From positions 2,604,001 through 2,668,000 of the forward strand of contig NC_015172.1 in the NCBI RefSeq assembly GCF_000190635.1: DNA of 64,000 nt. Reading direction: 5' to 3'. Every line of letters begins with the position of its first letter. Positions within the stretch are counted from its first letter, which is position 1. The notes under the pieces were generated by a model. It was not told the origin of the DNA, searched no databases, and worked only from the letters and a program-made list of their open reading frames with translations. The DNA is from Syntrophobotulus glycolicus DSM 8271 (GTDB lineage Bacteria; Bacillota; Desulfitobacteriia; Desulfitobacteriales; Syntrophobotulaceae). Below, in pieces: positions 17,270 through 25,997 of this stretch. Made by a program: the position numbers and the translations under genes.

Positions 17270-17707
17270 TTATTCCCTCTCAAATTTATGGGCCATTGTC
17301 TCCAAAACAGAAATGATTTTTGTCAGTTCCGCCTGGTCATATGTGGAAATGATCCTCTTCAAATGATCCTGCCTTTGCTCGATCGCATCCTTGATCGCCT
17401 TTCTCCCTTCGGGCAGGATATTCAGGCGAACGACCCTCCTATCCCTTCTTTCACGAATTCTTTCCACATAACCGGCCTTTTCCAGCTTATCCGCCAAATC
17501 TGTGGCCGTACTGCAGGCCGACATAATTTCCTTGCATAATTCGCCCATGGTCATCTGGCCTTTTTCATAAATCAGACACAGCACATCAAATTGCTGTCTG
17601 GAAATCCCTATCTTTTCAGCCAGCTGGTTTCTTTGCTTTTGCAAGGATACACAAACCTTTTGAAACAACTGATCAAGGTGGCTGGTCAACTCTATATTTT
17701 CAATCAC
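17270..17707 (-). CDS. MarR family transcriptional regulator
   Basis: A 145-residue winged-helix repressor. The recognition region is MTMGELCKEIMSACSTATDL followed by a wing with RERRDRRVVRLNILPEGRKA, the DxRxxxxxLT-like signature of MarR proteins. The start is GTG with taggagtgg upstream. It stands alone between murI and the GerM gene, and its targets are not evident. Confidence 0.9.
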   Translation of the reverse strand: MIENIELTSHLDQLFQKVCVSLQKQRNQLAEKIGISRQQFDVLCLIYEKGQMTMGELCKEIMSACSTATDLADKLEKAGYVERIRERRDRRVVRLNILPEGRKAIKDAIEQRQDHLKRIISTYDQAELTKIISVLETMAHKFERE

Positions 17708-17890
17708 AAGTTCCCACTCCTACCACAAAGAATTTGAAAATTAAAAATATTTTTGCTTTGGCTTATTTTAACATATTTTTCACAGGAATACGAGAGGTAT
17801 TTCATTTTTTCTTTCAGCCCTGCTGTATCTTTCCAATCGGCAATATTCAAAAATTGAAAAACATTACCCTTTTCTTTTTCGAGGAAGTCT

Positions 17891-18583
17891 CTAATTGGTA
17901 AAAATATTGACCGAGCTGGGTGAACCGCTGTCTGTCCCGGACGAATTGCCCGGTCCTGCCTGAATACTTTCTCCTGACGGATCATTGATCTTTTTTTCCG
18001 CTTCCTCAACCAGGTCATTGTTAAAGATAAGCTGATCTGTTTTTTGCCCGCGAAACGTTTTGATTTCCTCTCCCTCTATCCTGATCCGCACCGATTGGAC
18101 AGTACTGAACTGAGTCAGGGTATTAACCAGTCCGTATAATACGGTTTGCGGCTCCGCTTTGCCATACGCCTGTAAAAACTCTTTACTCAAATCGACAGTC
18201 GCCGCTCCATCTTTTAAGGCAATGCCCTTCAAGACGGTTTCAGGATTTGCCGCGGCCTGAACCTCACCGGAAGCTGACTGTGGACCTTTGATCCATTGAA
18301 CAGCCGATTCCTTAGCCAAACTGACCGTCTTGGGGATGGTTCTGTTTTCCACAATCAAGTTCTTTCCGGTCTTGTCCGGAAAGAACAGCTTGATGCTCTG
18401 TTCCCCTTTTACCGCGCTGACCGCCTGATCGGAAGAAAGCGCGGGACTGCTTTCCAGAAGCTGGGCAAGCGGTGTTTTTTCCCCTTCCTGTTTGATCAGA
18501 CTGCTTAAAACATTGCAGCCTGTAAGCGGAATCAGCAGAAACAGGCCTAAGATGAATACGGAGCGGAACTTTATTTTGCGCAT
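17891..18583 (-). CDS. GerM-domain lipoprotein
   Basis: About 230 residues with a lipobox (LIPLTGC) after a hydrophobic signal, so an exported lipoprotein. The middle part (SIKLFFPDKTGKNLIVENRT, AVQWIKGP, TVDLSKEFLQAYG, VNTLTQFSTVQSVRIRIEGE) is one GerM domain, a fold linked to spore germination and envelope assembly. B. subtilis GerM has two such domains; here only one is visible. The end is rich in Gly/Ser. ATG 18583 has RBS ggaaggag. Confidence 0.85.
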   Translation of the reverse strand: MRKIKFRSVFILGLFLLIPLTGCNVLSSLIKQEGEKTPLAQLLESSPALSSDQAVSAVKGEQSIKLFFPDKTGKNLIVENRTIPKTVSLAKESAVQWIKGPQSASGEVQAAANPETVLKGIALKDGAATVDLSKEFLQAYGKAEPQTVLYGLVNTLTQFSTVQSVRIRIEGEEIKTFRGQKTDQLIFNNDLVEEAEKKINDPSGESIQAGPGNSSGTDSGSPSSVNIFTN

Positions 18584-18649
18584 AGAGATTCTCCTTCCAA
18601 AGCAATACATTATTCTTCTTGTACAAGCATCATTATTTTAGATATATGC

Positions 18650-19252
18650 TTACTTCCCGGGAATAGAATGTTTCCCGGCAATAATATTCTTAAAAAACCG
18701 GCCCAGAAAGAAAGTGTATTTCCGTGGCTCCTTGCCGTCTACCGGGACCGCGGTCGCCTTTTCCACATTCACGAAACATATCGGCGGAAAAAGAATACAC
18801 CACCAGTTTGCCCCTTCCGCCTTTCCGATTTTAATGCGGACCGCTTCATATTCTCCCGAAGGAAGGACAATGCTGCCGTAGGACTTGGCCGGAAAGAAAT
18901 AATTGCCGTGCTCTATTTGCACAGAGTAGTCCCTCCCCCAATTCCGGACTACCCTCTGGGCCGCCGCCAGGATTTCAGGCTCCATGCTTTTCACGATCTC
19001 CCTTGACTCGGCAAGAGAAGACGATTTGGCCAAACGGGGAGCGGCCAGCTTTAAGATTTCATCCCTGACGGCATATTTCAGATCCTGATCATCCTCACTG
19101 TCGGAATTGGCAATCACATGAAAGCGGATGATTTCCGACGCGTCCGGCTGCGCGGGCAGATCTGCTTTTGCTTCCCCCCGCAATAAGGAAGAAGCCAGAA
19201 GCGAGACAATCAATAAAAGTAAAATTATTTTTTTTGTAGTGAACATTTTCAT
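18650..19252 (-). CDS. spoIIR: Stage II sporulation protein R
   Basis: A 200-residue secreted signalling protein. In sporulation the forespore exports SpoIIR, which triggers SpoIIGA to process pro-sigma-E in the mother cell. After a signal peptide, the sequence has IIRFHVIANSDSEDDQDLKY followed by AVRDEIL, and later GEYEAVRIKIGKAEGANWWC followed by ILFPPICFV, all diagnostic. A longer frame to 19351 lacks a good RBS. The gene is good evidence that the host forms endospores. Confidence 0.95.
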   Translation of the reverse strand: MKMFTTKKIILLLLIVSLLASSLLRGEAKADLPAQPDASEIIRFHVIANSDSEDDQDLKYAVRDEILKLAAPRLAKSSSLAESREIVKSMEPEILAAAQRVVRNWGRDYSVQIEHGNYFFPAKSYGSIVLPSGEYEAVRIKIGKAEGANWWCILFPPICFVNVEKATAVPVDGKEPRKYTFFLGRFFKNIIAGKHSIPGK

Positions 19253-19382
19253 TTTCCCCTTAACGTCATTTTTTCTTTTAAAGAAAGTCTTTCCATTATT
19301 TACTTTTTTAAACAAGCAGAATAATCTATTTTTCCGCACAATAGAATGCATTAGCTGATGATTTCAGGAGGAAAACATCCAC

Positions 19383-20138
19383 ATGTCTTTGACCTCAGGA
19401 CTATACCTCATCTATATCAGTACCCTGGCGGGCCTGGCGACTACCTGCGGCGCTTTATTTCTCATGATTCTCGGAGAACCGCCCGATTCTGTTTTTACGC
19501 TCATTTTAGGCGGAGCGGCCGGCATCATGTTGTCCGTCGTCACCCTTGATCTGCTGCCTGCCTCCCTCTTCTTTCAGCAGCCGCGACAGTTTTTTCTCGG
19601 TTTGGCGGCCGGAATCTTTTTCATGTACCTTACCGAGAAAATCATCAATCACTTGCAGCAGCTGAAAAATCGACATTCCGCGGCGGGCTGCAGCCGTTTA
19701 AAAGGGCTGGGCTTTCTGATGGCCGCCGGCATCGCTTTGCATGACCTGCCCGAAGGTATGGCGATTGCCGCCGGCCAGGAGACGACTTCAGCCCTGGGGC
19801 TTCTGATTGCCTTAGGCATCGCCCTCCATAACCTGCCTGAAGGCATGGCGATTGCCGCTCCTTTACTGCTGGCAAAGCTTCCGAAAAAAAAGATCGTTCT
19901 CTTGAACCTTGGCCTGAGCTTATTTACCCCATTAGGGGCTTTGTTCGGCTTAGGGGCCCTGGCCGTTTTTGAAACGATCATCCCTTTTCTCCTGGCTTCG
20001 GCAGCGGGGGCGATGGTCTATATGGCTTTGAACGGGCTTTTGCCTCTTGCCCGCAAGCGCAGCCCGCGCCTGGCCCTGATCGGCAGTGTTCTGGGCTATC
20101 TCCTGTTTATGCTCATCCTCTTCCTTCTTCCGCATTAA
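19383..20138 (+). CDS. ZIP family metal transporter
   Basis: A 251-residue inner-membrane protein with eight predicted helices, divergent from spoIIR. The helix IV and V metal-site motifs are HDLPEGMAIAAG (~120) and HNLPEGMAIAAP (~145), the signature of ZupT/ZIP carriers for zinc, iron or other divalent metals. RBS caggagg. The substrate cannot be told from sequence. Confidence 0.93.
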   Translation: MSLTSGLYLIYISTLAGLATTCGALFLMILGEPPDSVFTLILGGAAGIMLSVVTLDLLPASLFFQQPRQFFLGLAAGIFFMYLTEKIINHLQQLKNRHSAAGCSRLKGLGFLMAAGIALHDLPEGMAIAAGQETTSALGLLIALGIALHNLPEGMAIAAPLLLAKLPKKKIVLLNLGLSLFTPLGALFGLGALAVFETIIPFLLASAAGAMVYMALNGLLPLARKRSPRLALIGSVLGYLLFMLILFLLPH

Positions 20139-20154
20139 AAGTGACGCAAAATAA

Positions 20155-20215
20155 AAACAGACAGCTGCCGGCCCCCCCGCCCGGGGCCAAACAGCTGCCT
20201 GTCCTCTTCGTTTTT
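20155..20215. terminator. Terminator between converging genes
   Basis: Between the ZIP stop and the convergent SGNH stop lies a GC-rich inverted repeat with GGCCCC/GGGGCC at its core and CAGCTGC copies outside, followed on the plus strand by GTTTTTT. It probably ends the ZIP transcript and may serve both directions. Confidence 0.6.
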
Positions 20216-20248
20216 TCATCTTCCTCTTCTGATTGCGCGTCCGGGTCT

Positions 20249-20944
20249 CTATTTCAGCATTTTTGCCATATAATCCCCCATCACCTGGTGTCCGGCCGCA
20301 TTAGGATACCTGTTGTCGCCGGTATCTGTATATTCCGCCTTCAATTTCCCGTCCTGGTCGGCCAATACCTGCTGAAAATCAAGAACAGTGAGATTGTTGT
20401 CTTTGGCATAGGAGCCTTCCCAGGCCCTGAAGCTTGCTATACTTTCCTCTGTCCCTGATATCGGCAGAGGAAGCACTAGGATGGGTGTGATCCCTTTCTC
20501 CTTCGCCTTACTGACCATTTCCTTGATATTATCCTGAAAGGTTTGGATTCCTACCCCTTTCACCGCGTCGGCATTTCCGGCAAAAAGAATTACCCGGCCC
20601 GGTTCCTGCGTGACGACCTTTTGCTCAAACTGCCCCAAAAGATCGGTGGAGGTCAGTCCGCTTTCTCCGGCATTCATCACCTCGACCCCCAATTGACCGG
20701 CAAGCTTGCTGGGCCAGGCATTCTCCGCCGTTCCGGGATAACCGGAGGTATAAGAATCACCGATACAAACGATCTTGGTATTCTTCAGCACTGCCCCCTG
20801 ATTCCCGGCAGCATCCGAGCGGTTATTGACACCCGCTTTATTGTCAGCGCCTTTCCAGACGTCCATCATCCCCACGAATAATACCACACAAGTAATGAGC
20901 AATGCTAATTGAATGATTCGCTTTTCCAGTAAATATGTACGCAT
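20249..20944 (-). CDS. SGNH/GDSL family hydrolase, membrane-anchored
   Basis: About 231 residues. An N-terminal hydrophobic helix (LALLITCVVLFVGMM) anchors or exports the protein. The catalytic blocks are IVCIGDSYTSGY (block I serine), GESGLTSTDLL (block II glycine), LFAGNADAVKGV (block III asparagine) and YPNAAGHQVMGDYM (block V His). The Asp-x-x-His arrangement at block V reads N-x-x-G-H. A secreted lipase/esterase or cell-wall acyl esterase is likely. ATG 20944 has better RBS spacing than 20950. Confidence 0.85.
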   Translation of the reverse strand: MRTYLLEKRIIQLALLITCVVLFVGMMDVWKGADNKAGVNNRSDAAGNQGAVLKNTKIVCIGDSYTSGYPGTAENAWPSKLAGQLGVEVMNAGESGLTSTDLLGQFEQKVVTQEPGRVILFAGNADAVKGVGIQTFQDNIKEMVSKAKEKGITPILVLPLPISGTEESIASFRAWEGSYAKDNNLTVLDFQQVLADQDGKLKAEYTDTGDNRYPNAAGHQVMGDYMAKMLK

Positions 20945-21805
20945 TTTCATTCCTCCCTCTTCTTTTTTCTACAAAAAAAGTGAGAATCCTTTACTGGAAT
21001 TGTGATTTCTGTTTATTTTTTAACCACCCTTTTTCGGATCTTCTTCCACACTGAATGAAGTCAAATTGCATACCTTATATGAGGTAATTTATTCCAATAA
21101 AGCTTGATGAGGGGGAATGCCCGATCATTTTCCAGAAAAATTTATCTGATGAGGAAATGCGCGAAGCCAACACCCCCCTTACCTTTGCTTTTTATCTTGC
21201 CCAGCGTCTAAAGGAGATCCCCTTCAGCCCGGTAAGTCATTTGTTTTTCCCTGTTATTCGCTTTTGGTACCCCAATAGTATCTATTCCCTTATTTTTTTT
21301 GATCTTGCCGTGGCTGTTCTGATTAGATTCTCTTCCCTCTACAGCTCCAGCTGCAATCATTTGATCCCCGGCCTCAATCAAGCTTATCCCGACTACGGTA
21401 CTCTTTGCCGGATTTACGCCAATCAGGCTTTCCCGAATCAGTCTTCTCTCCGGCAGGCTTTCCTGAAACAGCCTCCCTCCAGGCAAACCGCGGCAGCCTC
21501 TTCGTCTTCTGTCGAGCCAAAGCCCGATCCTTATACCATCACCTCAATCTTTAATCCTCCTCCCACCATTGAAGCCGATGTTCCTCCCAACCCCAGGAAC
21601 TTCAGCCTGATTCTTTCCATCTCCGCTCCCTATCCGACTGCCGAGCATGCCGGAATAACCTTTTCCCTGATTCTTTTTGAGCAAGTCAATGTTCCGGCGT
21701 TCACCATACCCCTGCTCTCTCTTCTTTACTATTTCCTGGCCAATTTTCTGTAACCGGTAAATCGAAGATGCATAACCTGTTATAAACAGGAGGTGTCGAT
21801 TGGCT
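20945..21805. other. Long weakly coding gap before ylbF
   Basis: The plus strand has a 198-codon open frame (21157-21753), but it is rich in Pro, Ser and Ala, matches no family I know and has poor RBS spacing. The minus strand has broken frames with protein-like runs (NPAKSTVVGISLIEAG). Either could be a decayed gene. I do not annotate a product. Confidence 0.35.
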
Positions 21806-22303
21806 ATGGATTATATTGAAAAAGCCCGTGAGCTGGGTATCGCCTTGTCAGAAACTCCGGAAATCCAGCAGTTGAAAGAAGCTGAAGCCGAAATCAAGCA
21901 GGAACCGGATGCTTATCAGGGGTTTATCGAATATCAGGAAAAAGAAAAAAACCTGTTATCTTCCCAAATGTTTGGCAAGGTCGTTTCTGAAAAGGATTCT
22001 CTGGCCCTCATCGATCTGAAAGTCCGCCTGATCGGCAAATACCCCGTGATCCGCAAATTTTTCAACCAACAGCAGGAATTTGAACGGATCATGGCTTTAG
22101 TAAATCTGACCCTGACCACAACCATTTTTGGCATGCCGAGCGCGGACCAGCTGCCCTTTCCCAAGGAAATCAAAGATATGGCCCAAAAAATACTGGAAAA
22201 TATCGGCGGCGGTCAGGATTCCCCTCCGCTGGACCTGTCCAGCCTCAAAGTTCCCGACGGCTTCAATCTTCCTGAAGAATTGTCTTTTCTGTTTAAAAAA
22301 TAA
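21806..22303 (+). CDS. YlbF family protein
   Basis: A 165-residue helical protein. MDYIEKARELGIALSETPEI is the start typical of YlbF/YmcA proteins, which in Bacillus form the Y-complex with YaaT and control RNase Y-dependent mRNA processing and sporulation. The helical segment to ~120 fits; the last ~45 residues after GMPSADQLPF are an extension. ATG 21806 is preferred because aggaggtg lies 9 bp upstream, though TTG 21800 is in frame. Confidence 0.85.
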   Translation: MDYIEKARELGIALSETPEIQQLKEAEAEIKQEPDAYQGFIEYQEKEKNLLSSQMFGKVVSEKDSLALIDLKVRLIGKYPVIRKFFNQQQEFERIMALVNLTLTTTIFGMPSADQLPFPKEIKDMAQKILENIGGGQDSPPLDLSSLKVPDGFNLPEELSFLFKK

Positions 22304-22320
22304 TCCTATCTTTTCATGAA

Positions 22321-22365
22321 GGGAAAAGACAGCAGGCCTCTTGCCCGCTGTCTTTTCCCTTTTTT
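22321..22365 (+). terminator. Strong rho-independent terminator after ylbF
   Basis: GGGAAAAGACAGC (22321-22333) pairs perfectly with GCTGTCTTTTCCC (22347-22359) and is followed by six T. It also lies past the end of the convergent Gln-rich gene and could work in both directions. Confidence 0.92.
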
Positions 22366-22382
22366 CCGCCGGCCCAAATCTT

Positions 22383-23237
22383 CTACTCTTCCGGCTGACC
22401 GGTCGTCTGCTGCTGCTGGGGTACTTGAACAGGAATGCTCTGCTGGGAATAATTCTGCTGGAGATGGTTCTGCTGCGGATAATTCTGCTGATTCTGCCTC
22501 TGATTTTGCAGGCCATATCTGCTCTGCTGATAATCCTGCAGCCTCTGTCCCCCATAGTTCTGTCCCTGATAACTCTGGGACCGGTTAAACACTTGCTGCG
22601 GAATAAACTGCTGCTGGACCTGCTGCTGGACCTGCTGCTGAGCCTGCTGCTGAGCCTGCTGCTGAGCCTGAGCCTGGTTTTGCAGCTCACCCGGCTGCCC
22701 GGTCTGTTCCTGACCGGATTCCTGGCCGGGGACCTGGCCCTGGCCGGCTCTGCCTTTGAATATTCCGGTGGCCCGGCCTTTGACAAATCCCGCGGCTTTG
22801 CCGAATACTGTCCCGCCCGCTTTTTTCAACGGCCCCAGAAAAGCCAGGCCGCCCCCTAATCCGGCCAAAAATCCGGTTTTAACCTGAAGCAGTACGGGAC
22901 CCTGGGGATAATGCCTGACGGACTGTGGGCTTTCCAAAGAAACGATGACTTTGTCATAGTGAACAAGGGGGACCTGACTTCTGAATCTAAGCTGATATAT
23001 TCCACTGCCTGCCATAGACAGTGTCCCCGCGCAAAAACCGCTGCTTCCCTTTTCATCCACCAGATAAGCGGCATAGACAGATGGCGCGGAAGCGATCACT
23101 GAAGGCTGCGGAAGGTGGGCAACAAGCGAAAAGGAGTTGTCCCCTCCGATTGTCGCTATGCCATTTCCAACGATTCCTTCCACAGATTCCAGAACAAGCT
23201 GACGCGGCTGATTCATGGGCTGTCCGAACATCGACAT
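22383..23237 (-). CDS. Hypothetical protein with glutamine-rich repetitive C-terminus
   Basis: A 284-residue protein I do not recognise. Residues ~1-125 look folded (LVLESVEGIVGNGIATIGG, YAAYLVDEKGSSGFCAGTLS, PLVHYDKVIVSLES), probably a small beta domain. A short hydrophobic, glycine-rich stretch follows (~120-140), then ~130 residues made of Q-rich repeats (QAQQQ, QVQQQ) and a tail rich in Q, N and Y. Q/N/Y-rich tails occur in spore coat and adhesive proteins, which would suit this sporulation neighbourhood, but this is a guess. Long frames on the opposite strand are shadows of the Q-repeats. Confidence 0.75.
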   Translation of the reverse strand: MSMFGQPMNQPRQLVLESVEGIVGNGIATIGGDNSFSLVAHLPQPSVIASAPSVYAAYLVDEKGSSGFCAGTLSMAGSGIYQLRFRSQVPLVHYDKVIVSLESPQSVRHYPQGPVLLQVKTGFLAGLGGGLAFLGPLKKAGGTVFGKAAGFVKGRATGIFKGRAGQGQVPGQESGQEQTGQPGELQNQAQAQQQAQQQAQQQVQQQVQQQFIPQQVFNRSQSYQGQNYGGQRLQDYQQSRYGLQNQRQNQQNYPQQNHLQQNYSQQSIPVQVPQQQQTTGQPEE

Positions 23238-23342
23238 CTCTTTTCCTCCTTATGTATGATATACAGCATATGCCGCGGAGGCCTGAGGTGTTCACCGCAC
23301 TGACAAAAGCACAACAAACATCAGTTTGCTGTGCCTTCGTTT

Positions 23343-24014
23343 TTATACACAAAATGTGTGATTCCCAATATTCTTGATCACGGGCCTGGTTTTAATCCAC
23401 TTATCTGTCGCGATTTTCGGATTATAGTAATACAGGGCCCCGTTCGTCGGATCTTTGCCTTCAAGGGCTGCCTTTGCCGCCGAATACGCGCTTTTGTCAG
23501 GAACAAAATCAATCTGGTTTCCGGCGACCGGAGTAAACTGCCCCGGATCAAAGATCACCTTTTTTATGGTTTTCGGGAAACGGGGATCTTCAACTCTGTT
23601 CAGGACCACCGCTCCGACAGCCACCTGTCCTTCAAAGCTCTCGCCCCTGGCCTCGGCAAAAATGATTTTTGCCAGGAGCTGCAGGTTTTCTTCCTCTTCA
23701 TCAGATCCCCTGGACGGTTCTGCCGGGCTGTCCTCCCTTTTCCTTTCGGGGGCGGCTTCTTCCTTCTCCTGACTTTGATCCGCTTTGCCCGCGGGATTTT
23801 CATCCAGAAGCTGTACCGAAACAGTGATCTCATCCTGCTGTTCAAAAACTTTTGCGATATTAGGAACAATACATTGCCAAAAACCTGTTTTCAGCCCCAT
23901 CAATTTGTCTAACAAGCTGTCTTGAGATTCGGAAGCGGCATAAACATTTTGCATACCAAAAATAAACATGAGCGCCGTAATGAAAATCATTTTACGGCAT
24001 CGTCGGTCAACCAA
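23343..24014 (-). CDS. SleB-type cell wall hydrolase
   Basis: About 223 residues. A signal peptide (MIFITALMFIFGMQNVYAAS) is followed by a ~80-residue acidic linker and a C-terminal hydrolase_2 domain beginning LLAKIIFAEARGESFEGQVA, where the glutamate is the catalytic residue of SleB/CwlJ lytic transglycosylases. VGAVVLNRVEDPRFPKTIKK and ALYYYNPKIATDKWI complete the domain. Such enzymes break spore cortex peptidoglycan in germination. The start is uncertain among GTG 24023, TTG 24014 and ATG 23990. Confidence 0.9.
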   Translation of the reverse strand: MVDRRCRKMIFITALMFIFGMQNVYAASESQDSLLDKLMGLKTGFWQCIVPNIAKVFEQQDEITVSVQLLDENPAGKADQSQEKEEAAPERKREDSPAEPSRGSDEEEENLQLLAKIIFAEARGESFEGQVAVGAVVLNRVEDPRFPKTIKKVIFDPGQFTPVAGNQIDFVPDKSAYSAAKAALEGKDPTNGALYYYNPKIATDKWIKTRPVIKNIGNHTFCV

Positions 24015-24127
24015 AAAAATCACCTCTACATGAGAAATATATTCCTATCCTTTCCCATAACAGGTGATTTTTATACATTTGGTTGTTTATTTTCACACAA
24101 AGGAATGCTAAATTTTGGGCTGTTTGA

Positions 24128-25810
24128 TCATTTTTCGGCCGTCAGGACCGTTGCCAAAATGCCGTTATGTTCCCTTCCGGCCGTATCCTTTATTCCGGGG
24201 TGGATAACCAGCCAGTACTCCGTCTGGGGGCTGAGCAGCTTCGTTGATAATACTTTAAACTGATCCGAAGACCCGTCAAAAATCAGTTCCAGCGGCATCC
24301 TTTCACCGGTCTTGACCTCAATCAGTTCGACCTTGTCCAGGGCCACCGAAGCCCGGTCAAGATCTTCCGGGAAGGTAATGGTAAAGGTTTTATTCAGCTC
24401 CACCCCGTCCAGCTTGCCGTTATTCAAATAGCCGGGATAAAACACCTTTTGCCGGTCTTTGAGCAGGCTGTCGGGAAAGGCCTCCCAGCCGTTTTTGCTC
24501 CCTATCTTCAAAGAACTCGCAGGCAGGGCATCCAAAATCTTATTGGCCGCCTGCCAAAATACTTCTTCCCGCATCTCCGCCAGAGAAAGCACATAGTCGC
24601 CGCCGGCGGCCTTGACCTGCAAATAGCCGTTCCTGTCCGCGCCGGTCCCCGTATTTGGGGAAGATTGGGCCAGTCCTCTCTGATTGAGCATCAGGACGGC
24701 TGCCGCCAGCTCATCTGTTCCGGTCAGATCAATCTGAGGCTTGATGCCGACCACATCAATCGCTGTTTTTAACGGTGAGTAAAACCTGGATAGGGATGTC
24801 TTAAAGATGTCTCCGTTGGACAACGTGAACAAGCCCTTCACCCTGCCCGAGCCATAGGTATTTTCTCCCATCACCAGGGCGCTCCCATAATCCTTCAAGG
24901 CGCCCGTCAAAATCTCCGAGGCGCTGGCCGTATACTGGTTGGTTAAGATAATGACCGGATCATTGAGGGTAAACTCCTGCCTGACCGGCAAATATTCCTC
25001 ATAATCCTGGTTGCGGAACTTGGTATAATAGGCGGCCTGATTTTTAATAAAATACCCCAGGATCTCTTCCGCCTCTTTGGTGTAACCGCCGCCATTATAG
25101 CGCAGATCGATAATCCAGCAATCCGCCCCTTCTCCCTTCAGGTTCTTCACCGCCTCGCCGAACTGTTCCGACGCGGAATCTCCAAAGGAATACAGGCCGA
25201 TATACCCGATGGCCTTATCCAGCATGACCCCTTCCACCTGAGGGAGGTTGATCACCGTCCGCTGTATACTCAGCTCCAAAGGGCTGCCGTCGCGTAATAG
25301 CTTGACCTTGACCGTCGTCCCTTCCGCCCCCCTGATCTTGGATACAATCAGCTCCGAGGTCTGGCCGGCCAGGGACTGTCCGTCGGCCTCCGTCATGATA
25401 TCCCCTTCTTTTATCCCTGCCTGATCGGCAGGATAACCGGCATATACCCTGGTCACAAGGATTCCCTGCGGAACGACCTCCAGCTCGATTCCGATTCCGG
25501 TCACCGACCTGTCCAGGGTACTGATCAGGTTATTGTATTCCTGCGCCGTCAGGTACTGGGTATTGGGATCGCCGAGCCGGTTTACCGCCTCTTCGACGGA
25601 AGAAGCGTCAAGAACCTCCGGCTTGACCTCATCGACAAAATTATACTGTAAAATTGTTTTTACCTCTTCCAGGACGGAATCACCGGCATAGGCCCTCAAA
25701 GGAGACCCGAAAAGAAAGCCGAACATAAAGATCAATGCCGTGAGTGAGGCCAACAAATACGGTTTATTCAAAATTTTTCCGTTTATTATTTTCATTTTCT
25801 GAATTTTCAT
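24128..25810 (-). CDS. S41 family peptidase (CtpA-like) with PDZ domain; catalytic Lys replaced
   Basis: A 560-residue exported protein with a signal anchor (LASLTALIFMFGFLF). A PDZ domain lies at ~95-175 (GIGIELEVVPQGILVTRVYA, then AGIKEGDI), followed by the S41 core: YIGLYSFGDSA, IIDLRYNGGGY and the nucleophile region NQYTASASEIL. The usual lysine in T-[FY]-G-K-G is serine here (ENTYGSGRVK). After residue ~470 comes an Ig-like domain ending HNGILATVLTAEK. The serine is kept but the general base is not, so peptidase activity is in doubt. Confidence 0.88.
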   Translation of the reverse strand: MKIQKMKIINGKILNKPYLLASLTALIFMFGFLFGSPLRAYAGDSVLEEVKTILQYNFVDEVKPEVLDASSVEEAVNRLGDPNTQYLTAQEYNNLISTLDRSVTGIGIELEVVPQGILVTRVYAGYPADQAGIKEGDIMTEADGQSLAGQTSELIVSKIRGAEGTTVKVKLLRDGSPLELSIQRTVINLPQVEGVMLDKAIGYIGLYSFGDSASEQFGEAVKNLKGEGADCWIIDLRYNGGGYTKEAEEILGYFIKNQAAYYTKFRNQDYEEYLPVRQEFTLNDPVIILTNQYTASASEILTGALKDYGSALVMGENTYGSGRVKGLFTLSNGDIFKTSLSRFYSPLKTAIDVVGIKPQIDLTGTDELAAAVLMLNQRGLAQSSPNTGTGADRNGYLQVKAAGGDYVLSLAEMREEVFWQAANKILDALPASSLKIGSKNGWEAFPDSLLKDRQKVFYPGYLNNGKLDGVELNKTFTITFPEDLDRASVALDKVELIEVKTGERMPLELIFDGSSDQFKVLSTKLLSPQTEYWLVIHPGIKDTAGREHNGILATVLTAEK

Positions 25811-25997
25811 CCCCTGAAATCCCCCTGCTTTTTGTTTTCTGATTGTCTTAATTCAACAAATAAACCGAACCTCCTTCTCTGTTATGGAAAATTTACCGAC
25901 AGGCCCAAACATTCTGCCCCGGATTGATGGTATAATATAACAATATTAATTATAATAATAACAAAATAATGAATCAATTGATAAAAGGATGAAGATC

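Noticed and set aside
21157-21753. 198-codon plus-strand frame before ylbF
   Set aside because: Odd Pro/Ser-rich composition, poor RBS spacing and no recognisable domain; the other strand has equally protein-like fragments, so no gene is called.
22341-22859. 172-codon plus-strand frame rich in leucine, opposite the Gln-rich gene
   Set aside because: It is the complement of CAG/CTG-type Q repeats, which always reads as Leu-rich sequence; no RBS and no family.
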